The notes beneath the pieces are model-generated. The model was not told the origin of the DNA. It saw only the letters and a list, made by a program, of their open reading frames with translations, and did not search any database. Made by a program: the position numbers and the translations under genes. DNA of 64,000 nt from Haliotis asinina (taxonomy: Eukaryota; Mollusca; Gastropoda; Lepetellida; Haliotidae), in NCBI RefSeq assembly GCF_037392515.1, contig NC_090282.1:35143054-35207053 (forward strand). The letters run 5' to 3'. How positions within the stretch are numbered: the first letter of the stretch is position 1; each line of letters opens with the position of its first letter. Positions 10,305 through 22,302 of the stretch are shown here, in pieces.

Positions 10305-13300
10305 TTTAGTCCCTATGTACTTCAGGCTGTCCAACCAAAGATGATTGTTTACACACATCCACGTTTCTAGTGGAAGCTGCCATTATTATTGAGCAGAGAT
10401 TGCCGATCTTTGTTTTGATTGGCCCAAATAATATCCTGTTCTTGACAACATAAAGTGGTGACGTTCTTCGCAGAAGTGTATATGAAAATAAGCAGGTAGT
10501 GTTAAGGTAGGTCACATCTGGAACTTTACGATGCCGTAAGAGCCGCGTGCGCATTCAATCATAGGTGAAGGCATGTCTATACACCTCTACCTCAGACTGG
10601 CCGATGGTGTTGGAATTCTTTCTTATTGATAAACATTTGACCCGCAGTGGAAATCACCGTGGTATCGTTCCATAACACCCGGCAGTCAACCTCAGCAGGT
10701 TATGGTAACATTCACTTATTAGTAATCAGAAGAGTGTTGTTTACAGTAGCATATAGTACCAGAACGACGTATATCTTATATGACAACTCACTTAAGAGGT
10801 TGTCACAGACTCTCTTTTGTAAGTGTTCTACCATTTTGTGGTCTGTTATTTTTATATTTATTATTTACATAATTTGCAAGTAACATATGGTCTTGAGCTA
10901 TTTTGATCATAAGCAGTGTTGACAATTTGTAATCATATCCCAGATTTCGTTTGATGCACACCCTGTGTGCATGATATGAGCTGTTATCAATTCAGTGTTA
11001 TCAGTGATCATTGAACTTAAATATTCTGTTAATGGTGATAGACCTTTATAATCTCATATCAAAATAGTTGACATGTCATATAAACATGATAGCACATCCA
11101 CACATTCATAATAGTTGCTTTCTGATCTTGTGGGGTGTTTTAATTAATACCTTCTGAAATAAAGCAAGTAATAGTGGGAATATTATTATATTAGCCACAT
11201 GTTCAGCATATGAACATATTCCTATTGATAAATGTTCTTGAATGTCAGTGTCAAGTATGGAAAATATCAGGCATATTGACATGATTACTGAATAATGATC
11301 TGGTTATGCATCTTTTATTGCTAGTGCTGCTGTATACATTTTATGCAAAGGAAACACTTCCTTTGATGCAGAGCCTTGTATTATTGATAGAAGTACCAGG
11401 AAAACTCCATGGTGATTAGCAAGATGGAAAATACTGATACGTATTGTCAGTATTGTAGTGTTATTGCTGTATTTTTGCAGTCTGTATTGTATATGTGTAT
11501 GAACTGAGGTCAGGGAAAGGGATGCTCATTATGTTCTGCCAATGTTCAAGATGCTTTGATAAGTTTAGTAGATATTTGTGGGTTTTTTTATTTTACCAGG
11601 ATATGCACTAAGTGTTTCTTTTTGTTGTATGTTATGCTACATACATATGTTCAGTAAGGCATTGGAAGAAAATGATAAATTCACAATAATTTATTAATAT
11701 AATGATTGATTCATAGTGTACTTGATCAAAAGTATTGCAACAGACATTGCGTAACACCAGGTGATGATAATACACCATGTTTCATAATGTAAAATGTATC
11801 CTTTCTCATGTTGCTATTGGCTTGAATTGAGGCAGTGTTTGAATTTTAGGATGTGTTTTGAGGAGTATTATTTTTTTCACATTCTTCTAATGTTTTGAAT
11901 TTATTACCATTTTTGATCCATGACTTTATGAATAGTGCCCCTTGTCCATATTAAAGTGACTGCTACCATGACATACGGGTCACAACCTTAATTGTCGATG
12001 ACAATGTTCCCAGTTTGTGTCATGCAATGAAAGTTATGATGACATTATATTGTTGTTCATCATTTTGTTTGAAGTCTTTATTTGTCCACAGAAGTTTTTG
12101 ATTACATGTTTGTCTTGTATCAGCTGAGTCATGCCAAAATATTCTTATGTCCCTTGATTTAATCAGTGCATCAAACCATAAATATCATTTAAATCTCTAA
12201 TAGCCATAGGTATGTGCATGTTTATGTCAGTCGTATATGAATAACAATACGTCATACTTCATGATATTGATAACAATTAACTAGCATTGAGTTGCATTAG
12301 AAACACGTATAACATGGTTCTTATGCCTCATCTGTTAACCTTCTTACTGAAGCACAGACTGTAAGTGACTCTCAGATATTATAAGTTATCGAGGGGAATA
12401 CGACTTTACGAGGGACTGATAAAACCCCGTATTTCCCGAGACACGATGTGATAACGCATTTATCTAGCTGAATGTTTTCACTAAATCAAAACAAAACAAC
12501 ACGCATCGAATCGACTTGCAGCCATGTTGACACAAGCTGATCGTTTGACCTCAATGCACCACATGTTACTAAAGGCGTGTCGATGCACGCTTTTCTCACT
12601 TCGCGTCATCACCGAGGTGTAGCGGGGTGATATGACTTTCGCAGTGGGAGTATACGACTTTTATACTCCCGCTGGCAGATCGTGATGGATGTACATGGTA
12701 TTTTATCCGAGTCACATGGACCAATCAAAACTCGACATTCTTACATGAGGCTAGATAATATAGCATGTATATCTGTATGGGCTATATGAAACTCACATGA
12801 ATTCTGATACATGTCCAATAAATATTGAATATTGCACCATTAGTATGTGTAGATGTAGCCTAGTGGTTAAAGCATTTGTCTCACAGAAGACGTGGTTTGA
12901 TTCTCATCATGGGTACAATGTTTGAAGCCCATTTCAGGTGCCTCCCAGGTGAAAGTGTCACAGACCCCAACTCATTAACTTATTCGCTAGACACGCTAAT
13001 TGTGTACATCGTGTGAGTACATGTGTGAGTAGGGCTGTATCAAATCAAGATAATATCATTGTGTTGAGGGTAATCCAGATATTAAACTCATTTTGTTAAT
13101 GAAGCTGTCATTGCATTCACTGAATTAGTGTAATTGCTTTTTCTGTCACTTTTGTTAAAGGTTTGGCTGTGATAAAGTGGAGAAAGCAGTCTATCTATTT
13201 TACATTGTTCCTGATGGTGTGATATCATCATTACTGATTCAATCTGGTAGCAGATGCTGGCATGCATATCAACAGATTTAGATCAGATACTTGTTTAGAT

Positions 13301-13550
13301 ATTTAGATACAGATCATAATTCAAATGTTTTTCTTGCTTTGTGGCTATTTGAGCCAGACATCATGTCATTAAAGAAATTGACTGATAATCGCGATGGTCA
13401 TAAAAAAGTACCTCACCACTGACTGATATGCTTAGTATAGGTTTATAGGATAAATGCAGCAAGATTCAATGAAATGATTTTGTGATATATCTGTCCATGT
13501 ATTCACATTACTTTCTGCAGTGTTGATCAGTAGTCATGGCTTTGCAACAA
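10305..13550. other. intergenic region upstream of PTRHD1
   Basis: 10305-10620 should contain the PTRHD1 promoter and 5' UTR (minus strand); it is locally richer in CpG (gatgccgtaagagccgcgtg), with no clear TATA box. 10620-12350 is AT-rich with no recognised feature. 12380-12690 is a CpG-rich patch holding a small hairpin (gggagtata ... tatactccc near 12648-12673). A SINE copy follows at about 12845-12965. Confidence 0.4.
12845..12965 (+). mobile_element. tRNA-derived SINE, partial
   Basis: Starts with gtagcctagtggttaaagca, then a degenerate B box (gtggtttgattctcatcatg), gggtacaatgtttgaagccc and atttcaggtgcct. It lacks the gatattgctggaatattgc body and the (actc)n tail. Confidence 0.75.
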
Positions 13551-13554
13551 CCTT

Positions 13555-13746
13555 TTCTGGACAGGGTCAGGGTGCATTTGTCGGAGCACCTTTAGAGTTC
13601 AGCACCACAATTTCTCATGAGGACGTTCCCAGCCGTAGGTCACATGTCAGTGAGAAAGGCAACCAGTTTGTGAGAACCCGTCTGACGTGAACCCGCGACC
13701 TTCGGATTGTTAGCCCGACAGCTAACCGACTGAACTACGACCACAT
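13555..13746 (-). mobile_element. second tRNA-derived SINE family, antisense
   Basis: On the minus strand the head reads tagttcagtcggttagctgt, then gggctaacaatccgaagg and cgcgggttcacgtc. The A-box, anticodon-stem and B-box order is tRNA-like: a 5-bp anticodon stem encloses a ctaacaa loop (AAC). The T stem and acceptor stem do not pair, so this is not a working tRNA. The body continues to about 13555 and differs from the abundant tagcctagtgg family. Confidence 0.6.
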
Positions 13747-13883
13747 TGTTGCACAGTGTGCAAACTTAGCTACTCATTCCTGTGATGTCACGGAAATGAA
13801 CGGAAAAAGTCGAATTGGTCGAAAACGGTTGTTGATGTCACGCATCAGACGTTGATTTCACGGTGCATGCATGAATGACGTAC

Positions 13884-14002
13884 TTGTATAAAAATCATTG
13901 TGTGCTTTCGTGACAGAAAAGTGTGTAGGGAACCCATTAAGGATAATGTGGATCGCGCTACGGAATGAGTGAGACATGGGCATGTTTGGTGACGGCACGA
14001 GG
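13884..14002 (+). promoter_or_regulatory. possible TATA promoter and non-coding first exon
   Basis: tataaaaa at 13887-13894 is followed by a CpG-containing stretch and a donor-like cgagg|gtgagtta at 14002/14003. The MANSC/EGF gene needs an upstream 5' UTR exon to join the acceptor at 20399, and this is one candidate. It is inference from signals alone. Confidence 0.2.
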
Positions 14003-14217
14003 GTGAGTTAGACTTCGAATCATTGTTGAAAATATGTAGATCTAGAGGTAAAAGTTGGCCTCTAAATCAGCCCTAAATTCGACATTAAACCATTTCATCG
14101 TTTATTTAACTTTTGACGTTTTTGGTCTCCGTTTTTTCTTTGTGAACAAAGTATTATAAATGGAAAAGGAACGCAATTGGTACTCATGCATTTACCTACT
14201 ATATTGGATTAGGTCCC

Positions 14218-14254
14218 TTACCCTAACCCCTATCCCTAACCCTAACCCTAACCC
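14218..14254. repeat. interstitial telomere-like repeat (CCCTAA)n
   Basis: cccttaccctaacccctatc followed by three exact ccctaa units and a last cccttgg: about six units, two of them altered. It matches the TTAGGG telomere repeat of molluscs in reverse complement. It is internal, with single-copy-looking sequence on both sides. Confidence 0.8.
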
Positions 14255-15245
14255 TTGGAATAATTCTAATAAATAGAATACACTCACCGAACCGGCACGA
14301 AAATGGCGGACGTATCCAGTGTAATGAATTCTTACCGCTTCGAAAAATAAATATTTCCTTGTAATGGTGCAAATTACTGAACGACAAAGATATGTATGTA
14401 TGTTAGCTTACAGTTATAATTCATTTGATCCAAATAGTTACATTTGAAACCAAAATATAGAATATATTTAGATTATTTTAATTGACCCAAACTGCGAGTA
14501 ATAAAACATGGCACAATGTGACCAATGTAAGTCATTCTTACTAAATTTAAAGATACAAAATATATAAATACACAAAATATAACACCTCAGCACCTCTTAA
14601 TACAAAGAAATATGAGCATATAAGTGAAAAAGGAAAAAATATTTAAAACTGGTGCTTGCGAAAACTTGTGCATCCGCTGGGAACTACTACTGGAAACTCG
14701 CAACTGGGTTTCTGTAATGACATGGCTGGTAGAGATGAAACATCAGTGAGCGGAGCTTATACACACTCGCTGAGCTTGACGACCTTGTTGCTATGCCAGC
14801 GTCATAGGGCATTGTTTAAAGAACGTGCTTTTGAACAAAATCACCTGCAATTATGTAAAATAGTATTATGACGTGTCTTTAAAGTTTGTGGTGCTGTATT
14901 CTAAAGGTAGGCCCATTTGTCAAATGTAAGATCCAAAACTCACTGACCCTGTAAAATAAAATGTTAGGGTTATGACAAGGACCTTTTGACTGTCAGTTTT
15001 AATTCGGAGCATGGGTGAGTTGTCTTCTTTTTGTGGCAAACCTGAGACCAGTGATTGGATTCATTGGTCCACCAAAATAGCTAACATTTTGCCTCTAAGG
15101 TTTCCTCATTCATTCATTCATTCATTCATTTGACCCTCAGAATTATATCTATAAAGCATTTTGTTCAATGGTTTTGTATAAGAAAATAATCTTTTGAAGC
15201 TGATGCCATTCAATTTCTATGTCTCTTTTATTTAGTGCATGAAAG

Positions 15246-15412
15246 TAGGGTAGACTAGTAGTTTAAGTATTTGCTCATCACGCCGAAGACCCCACTTTGA
15301 TTCCCTGCATGGGTACAATGCATGAAGCTGCTTGTGTCCCCCCACAGTGATATTGCTGGAATATTGCGAAAAGTAAATCGATGTAAAACCATGTTCACTC
15401 ACTCACTTAGTG
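15246..15412 (+). mobile_element. tRNA-derived SINE (gastropod family)
   Basis: Degenerate head (gtagactagtagtttaagta), then catcacgccgaagacccc, tgattccctgcatgggtac, a gtgatattgctggaatattg body, and a tail ttcactcactcactt. Confidence 0.82.
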
Positions 15413-16450
15413 CATCAAACACAGGGGTTCAATTTTTTTTAAAAGTCACTTGCCATAGGGTAAGTTACTTCAAGAAAGTAACTTGTCCTGACTAATTTTC
15501 CACTTGGTCTGATTTTATGAGACAATGTTTAATGTTAATTTTTCCCTGGACTATTTATCGAAGAGTAATAAATTTCAAAGAACAATAGCTCTAAATTACT
15601 ATTGTTGCGAAATGTAGTAGCTACATTATGAGCAGATATGAAATGAAATCCAAGTTTATTTGCAGTTTGAAACCATAAGTGGATGTTATCTTGTAGTGCA
15701 CGGACAAGTCAGATATCATTATTTGATTTCCTGAAATGAAAACTGACTTGTTCCGGGCATCGGGCGATATGATTTTTGAACCCCTGAATCATAATCACAG
15801 TTGTGCCGGAAAGTGAATGAGCAGGCAGGGTTGTTTTCAAGAGAACAGTACTGCATTTCATAGCCACCTACATGCCAGCTGGTGATGGGCAGCAGTTGGT
15901 ACCAGGTGGCTCTTACTGGGCTTGTAAACAGACCCAATACTAAGATTAGGTGAAAATGAATTCAGAAGTTAATTATGAGCATGAGGATTAGACATTTTAA
16001 TATCATTTTTAGATATATGTAACAGTGTGGGAATAATACAACTACAACTGGTGATAGGCATCTCAGCCAGTTTTGAAAATTAATACTGTTTTTTGCTGCT
16101 CATTTTAACTTTCTTTGGATCATGTGGTTGCAAAACTGGACTCTTCAAAATTCTAACGTATCATAAACAATCTATGCAAGTAGCTGCAGATGTTTTAACC
16201 AATTGTCTTACAGTAAATGGTTACAAAGTGGGCATTTTGTCAACACTTTGAACCTGTACAATCTCGTTTTATTAGTGTTAGGAAAACCAAATCCACTATC
16301 AATTATCGGAGGACTAATGCCAAACAATTGTCGATTATAATCGAAATGTATACATTTTTATTGTAATCCCCATTTTGAGGGTTTTTCCCATTTTTTTTCT
16401 GATTAATGTTTTTCAGAATTAATACTGCCGTGGAATGAAATGCACACAAG

Positions 16451-17989
16451 CAGGGTTCGAATTCGCTATATAAATTCTACACCAGTGCAGCTAAATATTA
16501 CTGTGTGCAGCTTGAATCTGTTGCTGGACTGCACCAGGTGCAGTCTGAAATAAACTGTCATGTTACATTGATTTGAAAGATGAATAAATAAAACTAAAAG
16601 CAAATAGTTTGAAACGTTTGCAAAACGTAAACAAAGATTTACTTACGCATGTTAAAAATAGTTTAGACCTAAATAACGGGCATATCGTCATAAGAAAGAA
16701 CCAATCACAAATGCTTGCTTCAGTTCGCTGGCTAATGTACATTACGTCATCATTGGTATCAGCCAATGAATGTTGGAAGACTGTTAGCTCATATGTGTCC
16801 GGATATTTCCGTCAGAACTAGGCGGAAACTGTTGTCACCTAGTAACAAAGTCTTCCGGTTTCGTGGGACAGTCAAAAATACCAGTGGGACAGTCAAAAAT
16901 ACTTAGCTACTTTGTTGTTGAAGAAACAGTAGCAAGTTCAGATTGTGAAGAAAGCAATGTTGGTGGAGATTAGCCTAAAGACACCACGGCAAGCCCCAGT
17001 ACTGTAAATGTTGAGGAGAAGTCAACTGACGAACCATTTGCAACTACAAGTATCGGTACGAAGGGAAAACATGCGAGTTCAGAAAAACATGATCATAACG
17101 AATTAAAGGTGAAAAAGCCAAAATCATATTCATTTAGAAATGAATGGCATACAGGCAATAAATGAAAAGCCTTACAGTGATTTTCCAAAGCTTTTGGAAT
17201 TACAATGTGGGCATGAACTATGCATCAGATAAAAGGCCAGGGAATTCATTGAGTTTATTAATGAATGGATAATGAGTGAAGTTGTTTTTGAACTAAAACA
17301 CGTGGAGTTTTTCTCAGTGTTGTGCGATGGCACTACCGACTGTAGCACAATGGAGCAGGAAATAATGTTTAGCAGATACGTTCATCAAGGTTTGCCAAAG
17401 TCAGTATTTGTTTGTTTGTCAAAAGTTACAAAGGCTGATGCAAGTCACATCAACAATGCAATCATGGAAATGATGCATGATAAGTTGGGGTTTGACTGTG
17501 ATCAGTGGAGACACGGTTTAGTGGGGGTGTGGTTTGATGGTGCTTCAACAGTGATGGGTGCAAGAGTTGGGACGCAACACGTATCAAAACTTTAGTGCCA
17601 CACCTAGTTGCAATACACTGTTGCTCTCATAGACTGGAATTAGCAGTAAAGGACCCTGCAAAGTCAATCCCCTACATGTCAGTGATGGATGATGCTCTGT
17701 ACAACGTGCACAGTTTCTACAAATATTCAGCTAACAGATGGGAGGGGCTTAATGCAACAAATTTCTTTATTAGTTTTGTTGAAAAGTATTTTGCATTTTG
17801 AGCTTGTTCATTCTTGAATAAATGAAAACAAGCCAACTATTTTGAATTGTTTTATTTTAATGTCATTGCTACAAACTGTATAAGTCAACAAAATGAAAAT
17901 GGTGCAGTCTTATTCTATCAGGTGCAGTCTGGATCAGACTGTTAACTGCACTTGGTGCAGCTTGTGAAAAAAACCGAATTCGTACACTG
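16451..17989 (+). mobile_element. decayed hAT-type DNA transposon
   Basis: Ends are cagggttcgaattcg (16451-16465) and cgaattcgtacactg (17975-17989). Reversed, the right end reads cagtgtacgaattcg, so 13 of 15 bases match the left. Both ends start CAG, as in hAT elements. Inside each end are clustered gtgcag/ctgcac motifs, typical of hAT subterminal repeats. The element is 1,539 bp and carries a broken transposase. The expected 8-bp target duplication is not clear: acaagca occurs at both edges but is offset. Confidence 0.75.
16860..17801 (+). pseudogene. hAT transposase remnant, ZNF862-like
   Basis: A disrupted transposase fragment. An early in-frame stop follows EESNVGGD, and another lies in HELCIR*KAREFIEF. 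The best stretch (17272-17595) has FFSVLCDGTTDCSTMEQEI and GVWFDGASTVMGARVG. A frameshift near 17590 leads to PHLVAIHCCSHRLELAVKD (17595-17801), which holds the hAT-type CxHRLxLAV motif. The frame then ends soon after NRWEGLNATNFF, with no C-terminal dimerisation domain. The order of motifs matches ZNF862/KIAA1586-type domesticated and free hAT transposases. Non-functional as it stands. Confidence 0.82.
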
Positions 17990-20399
17990 ACAAGCACAAT
18001 AGACACTGTACTTGAAATAAAAAAAAGTGGTAACAATTTTACAATGCGCATAGCTTTTGGCTTTCAAGCACATAATTGTTCATAAACATTCATCAAATTT
18101 AATGGTTAGTTTACTTAATTCAAGTGTGTTAAGCTAAAACAACGAAATTCCAATTATTCGAAAATGTGTTTTTTACAATCAGCAATTATTTTTAATACTT
18201 TTTTGATAGATTTTCGATTATTTTCACTCATCAGAACAGCACTACATTTGATTATGTGTAGTTTTTGTAGTTTTCATATTATTCCAAGGATGTTTGATCA
18301 CTAGTTGGAGTTAAATTTGTGAAGATAGCAATTGGTACTAGTCATTCAAACTTCAGTCAGACAATACTAATGATGTAATTCCACAGTATTGATGTCATAG
18401 TTTATTGGTTGCTATACTTTACTTAATGCATTAACAATAATCAGTAATCAATGATGTAATCTGCTCATTAGTTGGTTTTTGCATTGTTTTCATGAGTTAC
18501 TTTATTTATCAAGAATATTTCATTTTACACAAGTCTCATTGCTGAATGAAGGGAAAAGAGTATAGACTTGCTAAAAGATATTTTGTATTTAGGATATAAC
18601 TTATATATTGACACAACAATATGCTGTGTTAGTACCAGGATAACTGGATAGAGGATACCGTTTCCTTTCCTCGGTTAATAGTAGTTATATTGCATATTAT
18701 GGGGACAGATGTGGCGCTGATGTTTGTGAAACTACAGTGATCTAAAGTCAGTTAAGCTGGTAATACAGACTGATAGTAGAGGTGATTTTACCTTTTGAAA
18801 CTGGTATTGAAAAGTGGATTCAGATTCCAGGTTTAAGACTTTGGTACATGTTAGGCCTTGACATATGGAATAATGCTATTGCCGAGAAACAATGCTGCAT
18901 CAGGACAATCTACTGTCACAATATCAGCAGACCTTTAGTAGACTTTACCAGTGCAGTGCTAGCAGGGATGGATACAGTGTTGCTCTAGAAGCCCAGAAAA
19001 TGTGGATTTGTGGTTACAGCACAGGACCAAGGTCCAGCTCCATTTGTTGTAATTCTGATACTGTTACTGTATTGTGTATCGTGATTATCCCATTGTTACA
19101 GTAGCAAACTGCAAACGATGTCACAACCATCCTGGTAGCAGACTCAGTGATAACTTATTGTTGCTTGATCAATGCTTTGGGAAAAGGTTTTTGTACTTCT
19201 TCTGCATCCTTGTCAATGTTTATGCAGTTAAAGCATTTACGCGTGACGCCGAGGATCCTATTTCTAATTTTCCACAAGGGTACAATGTGTGAAGCCCACT
19301 TTTTGTGTCCGCCATGATGTTATGGCTCTCTCTCTCTCTCTCACTCACTCACTCACTCACTCACTCACTCACTCACTCACTCACTCACTCACTCACTCAC
19401 TCACTCACTCACTCACTCACTCACTCACTCACTCACTCACTCACTCACTCACTCACTCACTCATGTAAATTACATTGTGCTCAGTAAGGCAAGGCATTCA
19501 ATCCATAAACATTTCCTGTCTTGGTATAGATATGAAACAAAAGACAAGAGGATAACCTCATGTAACTTGTTTCATAAAATGCTACTCAAAGCGTGTGACA
19601 CAAAATATTAATGGTTGTGTCTACCATTCATTGAGCTGGCCTCAGCAACTGCCCATGACAAGGGGATCTTAGCTCTGCAGCTATCCAAAGCTTAGATGAT
19701 CTTAACACTTCAGAAATGTGAAGGTATAGAGGCAGCTATGATAAGATCAATTGGGAGATAAGACTTTGTAACTGATAGCTGTAGTCTTGAATATTTGACA
19801 CTAATGTTGTTGGTAAATGGAAACATTGGGTTTTCATTTTGCTTGGAAAATTGCATGAGCAAGGCATTTATATTCATCTTATTTCTACCAATATAATTTT
19901 AGATGTATTGTGACAGTCAAACCCTGTTGTATATGCCAAAGCAATATTCAAAGTACATTTTAACGACCATTCTTCTTGTTGATATCTAACTGGTAGCACT
20001 GTCACAGACTAAAACATGAAAATGCCTAAAAAATGAAAATGTCTAAAAAATGAAAATTACCATGATTAACATGCTGACTGACTTGATGAAGGCTGAATAT
20101 TTTGACCTGTTAAGGCCTGGGTTGGAACTTGTCTTCAACTGCTGAAAAGCCGATTTTCAGGATTAATTGGTCAGGCTGTATGACTTATTTCATGCATACC
20201 CAATGCATAGACTAATGCTCATGACGTCATTCACTGTACTGATTGGTCCAGACTCAATTGTTTACATACTGTCATTATATAGCTGGAATGTCACTGAGTG
20301 ACTCAAGCAACCATGCTAAAATATTCCAAATTGTTAAGAACACGTAATGAAGCCTTGAAATTGAACCTTGAAGTTTAATTGACTGTTTTATTGTTTCAG
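17990..20399. other. non-coding region before the MANSC gene
   Basis: AT-rich, with a SINE plus long (actc)n tract at 19225-19462 and a repeat fragment at 20240-20302 (gattggtccagactcaattg, agctggaatgtcactgagtg). It ends with a good acceptor (ttattgtttcag, ending 20399) that probably receives an upstream 5' UTR exon. Confidence 0.5.
19225..19462 (+). mobile_element. SINE with expanded (TCAC)n tail
   Basis: A degenerate SINE (gttaaagcatttacgcgtga, cgccgaggatcc, gggtacaatgtgtgaagccc, gtccgccatgatgttatgg) runs into (tc)n and then roughly 30 tandem copies of tcac (about 19341-19462). The tail is much longer than in the other copies here. An open frame of repeating SLTH residues over the tract is an artefact of the repeat. 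Confidence 0.85.
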
Positions 20400-20511
20400 C
20401 ATATTTTGTTTGGCAGTGTTGTGATTGTGACAATGAAAAGAAGTGCAAGAGAGGAAACAGCAGGCATAATGACTAGCACAAGACAGTGACATCACCAGCT
20501 GTAGAGTCAGT
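20400..20511 (+). promoter_or_regulatory. 5' UTR exon segment with an upstream ORF
   Basis: Lies between the acceptor at 20399 and the chosen start codon at 20512. It contains an upstream ATG at 20433 that opens an 18-codon frame starting MKRSAREE and stops before 20512, so translation of the main frame may be damped. Confidence 0.45.
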
Positions 20512-20602
20512 ATGTTCAGGAGCTGGGTGGGAAATGGGAAGCCATGTTTCAATAAGCACCAGCGCAAGATTATACTGCTTGTCATCGGTGCTTTCATCTA
20601 CG
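20512..20602 (+). CDS. MANSC/EGF gene, exon 1: signal peptide
   Basis: Encodes 30 codons plus one base, starting MFRSWVGNGKPCFNK. A basic HQRK run precedes the hydrophobic IILLVIGAFIY. The donor is tacg|gtaagt and the end phase is 1. Joined to exon 2 it reads IYGVSAD, with a plausible signal-peptidase site after VSA. The long n-region could also allow an uncleaved anchor. The start is the first ATG in this frame that yields the hydrophobic segment. Confidence 0.72.
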
Positions 20603-21606
20603 GTAAGTGACAGCAGAACGTTTCACTGCCATGTATGTAATACCCTAAACAGAATTTAGTAAAGTTACATGTCAAATGTGAACATTTTTTATGTATTTAC
20701 AAAATTACATTGACAGTTTGTTTGATGATGTGCAGAATGTGTAAGATTATTATGATACAATTGTCAAATACAATGCTGTACAAAGCAGGATTAAAAGCTT
20801 TCCATCCATGCTGCACGGTAATAGTATATTGAAAATGCAAATTCCTGTTGACATAGAAGTTAATTTGATGCATGAGAAACATTTTGACTAAAGGCTTAGG
20901 GATAATGCCTGGTTGAATTACAGTATTTGAATTTGTCAATTACGTGAACATATTGCCTAAGCAGTGATGGATAAGTCCAGTAGATGAATTATGATGGTGT
21001 GTGTATGTGGATTAGATGAATCATGATGGTGTACAGGAAGTTGTGCATTAGTGGTTCATGTGCATGCAATGCAATGTCAGCCATATAGTAACAGCCAGTT
21101 TGAATATAAAGTTACATAGTACAGAAATTGTGTATTAGATGAATAACACTGATGCAGTATAAATATAGCAGATGGAAGTAGTTTGTTCAGTTTGTGTCAG
21201 AAATACAGTTAGTTAGTAAATCATTCCAAAATCTGTGTGTGTCCATGGGTGTGTGCACAAAATACCTACTGACCCACTAGTCTGTTGCTAGTTAAAATCA
21301 GGTCGGAGAAGTAAATCTCACCAGTATATCACTCTTTCCAACTTAAAAAGTTTTGATACACTTTTAAAACATGCATGATTATGGCCTCATAAAAATGTTC
21401 ATATTATTAGCTTTATGATGAAATCTGTCATGCTGACAGTATCTTATTGTTATCTATTTTTGTAATCATTTGCTTTGTTTCTGGATTCAAAGTTTTGAAC
21501 CAAGTATTTTGTTTGCTGGCAACTTTCAGGCATAGCTAGCCCTACCGGCTAGCAATATTTTGAAACTATTTTGCACACTGGAACTGACACTGAAATTCTT
21601 CTCCAG

Positions 21607-21909
21607 GAGTGTCAGCAGACATCTGCAGTACCAACATCAGTGAAGATGAAGCAAAACAAGCTATCCACAGAGGATACAAACCTAAGAATGGATCAAACGC
21701 TGGACTTTACACCAAGGACATAAATGCTTATTCCGTGTTGGACTGTGTAGTAAGCTGCTGTAATGAAGGAACCTGTGACTCCGTCTTCTTCCATCAGAAT
21801 ACCTGCTATCAGTTGGAATGCAATCGCTCCATACCTGGTGCTTGTGATCCTTTCAAGGCTAATGATTCAAAGTTTAACAACACTTACTACATCAACGTTC
21901 GAACTGTAG
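21607..21909 (+). CDS. MANSC/EGF gene, exon 2: MANSC domain
   Basis: 303 bases, phase 1 at both ends (acceptor ttctccag, donor gtag|gtgagt), encoding about 101 residues. The cysteine pattern DCVVSCCNEGTCDSVFFHQN, then TCYQLEC and GAC, is that of a MANSC (MANEC) domain, an extracellular module found in KIAA0319/KIAA0319L, LRP11 and HAI-1. Possible N-glycosylation sites are NIS, NGS, NRS, NDS and NNT. With a signal peptide before it and an EGF-like domain after it, the protein is probably secreted or on the cell surface. KIAA0319-like is my best guess, because MANSC comes first. LRP11-like is possible. No PKD repeats were found in the window to decide. Confidence 0.82.
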
Positions 21910-22189
21910 GTGAGTAGCGATCTGTGTCAAGTTTTCAACAGCCTGCAGATTATGTGTTTCAAGGAGTTGGTACTCAAACTAGAGTGTGTGAAGCTTTGCC
22001 AATTAGCGCTTTTGGCATATCAAGCACCGGAGACAGCTGGTCATCATTAAGCCATCAATATGTCATTACTTCGGCTTACGCAAATGGCAGCTTTCACAGA
22101 CAAGTTGTAGCTGTCTTGGAGGTGAATGGCATTCTTAGTACCGAAGTGACAGGGTTAGATCTCAGCAGTTCTACGACATATATGAGGGA

Positions 22190-22302
22190 AAATGAGTGAC
22201 TTGAACTTGGACACCTGAAATGGGCTTTACACATTGTAGCCATGTGGGGAATCGAACCTAGGTCTTTGCAAATGCTTTAATCACTGGACTACCCCTTTTA
22301 TG
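22190..22302 (-). mobile_element. tRNA-derived SINE, antisense, partial
   Basis: Plus strand reads acacctgaaatgggctttac, gtggggaatcgaacctaggt and atcactggactacccc, the reverse complement of the SINE head and B-box region. Confidence 0.8.

Larger units (their letters stand above)
14003..16450. other. non-coding region with telomere-like tract and a SINE
   Basis: Holds the telomere-like tract at 14218-14254 and a SINE at 15246-15412. Short (attc)n is at 15108-15129. No coding exon is recognised. Confidence 0.4.

Noticed and set aside
13680..13746. tRNA-Val (AAC) gene on the minus strand
   Set aside because: The anticodon stem-loop pairs, but the T and acceptor stems do not; it continues as a SINE-like body.
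17869..18051. 60-codon minus-strand frame at the hAT right end
   Set aside because: Overlaps the transposon end and has no domain.
19305..19487. Frame encoding repeated SLTH
   Set aside because: Translation of a (TCAC)n microsatellite.
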